DNA of 24,913 nt. Origin: Elysia marginata (taxonomy: Eukaryota; Mollusca; Gastropoda; Plakobranchidae). Below the pieces are notes generated by a model that was not told where the DNA came from, did no database searches, and saw only the letters and a program-made list of their open reading frames with translations. The stretch spans positions 1 through 24,913 of the forward strand of contig BMAT01005152.1 in assembly GCA_019649035.1 (NCBI GenBank), given 5' to 3'. The position numbers and the translations under genes are program-made. This document shows, piece after piece, positions 24,243-24,913 of this stretch (positions are counted from its first letter, which is position 1; each line of letters begins with the position of its first letter).

Positions 24243-24427
24243 CGTGGGTCTGTATACACTGCATCATCATGTCTCTGAATGGCGGGCTAGGCCGCACAAG
24301 GTTGGAAGGCGCAGGCGGCTTCCTGAACAGCGTCCGTCTGTAGCAGCTGTGATCTGCTCGCTGGCCCCTGGCCATAGACAAAGGTTCTGGCCTAGACCTC
24401 ACATACGCGGAGGCCTTACCCTGTCCT

Positions 24428-24913
24428 TTATTGGATGATGCGAGTCTCGTTGTCGTAACGACGATCACTCGAAGTTTCATTGCCCGGACCATATTGACGG
24501 AGGCGGGGGTCTGTGGCGCTGGAAGGCGGAATATAGCCATACTCGGTGACGCCTGGATTGACGACGCTATGGTTGCTGACAAGCACGTTGCGGTACTGGG
24601 TCAGCTCTTGGTTGAGTTTGAGACGCATGATGCGCTGGATGTTTGTGATAAAGAACAAATTGCGGACGATACGGGTGTCAAAACGCGCTTTGCCGATGGT
24701 TTCAAGCGCTATCAGTCTGTTTTGTGCGTTTTCGCCGAGCTGGACTTGTTTGAGCGCCGTCGCGCCAGTAAGATCGCCGGCATCAGGCTGAGCGATAAAG
24801 GTGAGGGCTCCAAACTGTAAGTCGGCGCCATACAAGGTTCTGTTGTTTGGAATCGGGGCGGCGGCTTCGCGCATAATCGGCTGTCTTGCTGGGGGTTGGG
24901 CGCCTGGGGCTTG
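24428..24913 (-). CDS. Partial gene cut by the right edge, possible virion protein
   Basis: The frame is open from the window edge to the stop at 24428, giving 161 visible residues; the true start is beyond the edge or at the ATG at 24874. The stretch before that ATG is Pro/Ala/Gln-rich (QAPGAQPPARQP) and still looks coding, so I treat the gene as truncated. The best-ordered part is RIVRNLFFITNIQRIMRLKL followed by TQYRNVLVSNHSVV and PGVTEYGY, an amphipathic helical segment and a motif that I have a weak memory of in proteins conserved among large DNA viruses. No membrane segment or enzyme motif is seen. Function is unknown; a structural role is a guess. Confidence 0.6.
   Translation of the reverse strand, partial: QAPGAQPPARQPIMREAAAPIPNNRTLYGADLQFGALTFIAQPDAGDLTGATALKQVQLGENAQNRLIALETIGKARFDTRIVRNLFFITNIQRIMRLKLNQELTQYRNVLVSNHSVVNPGVTEYGYIPPSSATDPRLRQYGPGNETSSDRRYDNETRIIQ

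Noticed and set aside
1..24913. tRNA or rRNA genes
   Set aside because: I saw no cloverleaf-like arrangement or rRNA-like conserved segment in the spacers; a covariance-model scan would be needed to exclude tRNAs fully.

Overview
This window reads as part of the genome of a large nucleocytoplasmic DNA virus (Nucleocytoviricota) on the asfarvirus-like branch (Asfuvirales). Four things support this. The major capsid protein has the p72-like N-terminus and near-identical length. Family B DNA polymerase, VLTF-2-like, VETF-large-like and TBP-like transcription genes are all present. Genes lie on both strands with short spacers and overlaps. Finally, their order and strand pattern match what I recall of the African swine fever virus (ASFV) block B646L, B125R, B117L, B407L, B175L, B263R, B66L, G1340L, G1211R (L/R gives the strand). 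The DNA is GC-rich, unlike ASFV and the amoebal asfar-like viruses I know. The host cannot be read from the sequence, and nothing here shows that it is an animal.

Layout. 1-455: gene-poor left edge. 456-2402 (-): major capsid protein. 2746-3240 (+): small conserved protein. 3262-3873 (-): single-pass membrane protein. 3991-5415 (-): B407L-position protein. 5590-6399 (+): RuvC/A22-type Holliday junction resolvase, an apparent insertion into the ASFV-like order. 6428-7531 (-): VLTF-2-like zinc-finger protein with an in-frame tandem repeat tail. 7704-8972 (+): TBP-like protein. 8889-9101 (-): small two-helix membrane protein at the B66L position, without an in-frame ATG. 9271-14010 (-): early transcription factor large-subunit-like protein. 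14547-15248 (+) and 15296-15925 (+): HELTH metalloprotease-like protein and DUF3592-like membrane protein, a second insertion. 16135-21660 (+): DNA polymerase B interrupted by a 331-residue intein in the catalytic YGD/TDS motif. 21759-22433 (+): membrane-anchored protein. 22459-23454 (-): USP-type deubiquitinase. 23769-24242 (-): unrecognised. 24428-24913 (-): unrecognised, cut by the right edge.

Together the genes cover capsid building, stage-specific transcription (VETF-large, TBP-like, VLTF-2-like), genome replication and resolution (PolB, RuvC resolvase), probable virion membrane proteins, and host ubiquitin handling. Poly-T runs of 7 to 10 follow several plus-strand genes, which fits the T-run 3' end signal known for asfarviruses.

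The observations most worth a second look are the intein, whose two LAGLIDADG motifs lack their acidic residues; the B66L-position gene whose only nearby ATG is in the wrong frame; the 24-bp repeat tail of the VLTF-2-like gene; and the extra genes (resolvase, metalloprotease, DUF3592-like protein, deubiquitinase) set into or beside an otherwise ASFV-like block. All homology statements come from motif recognition and memory; no search was run.
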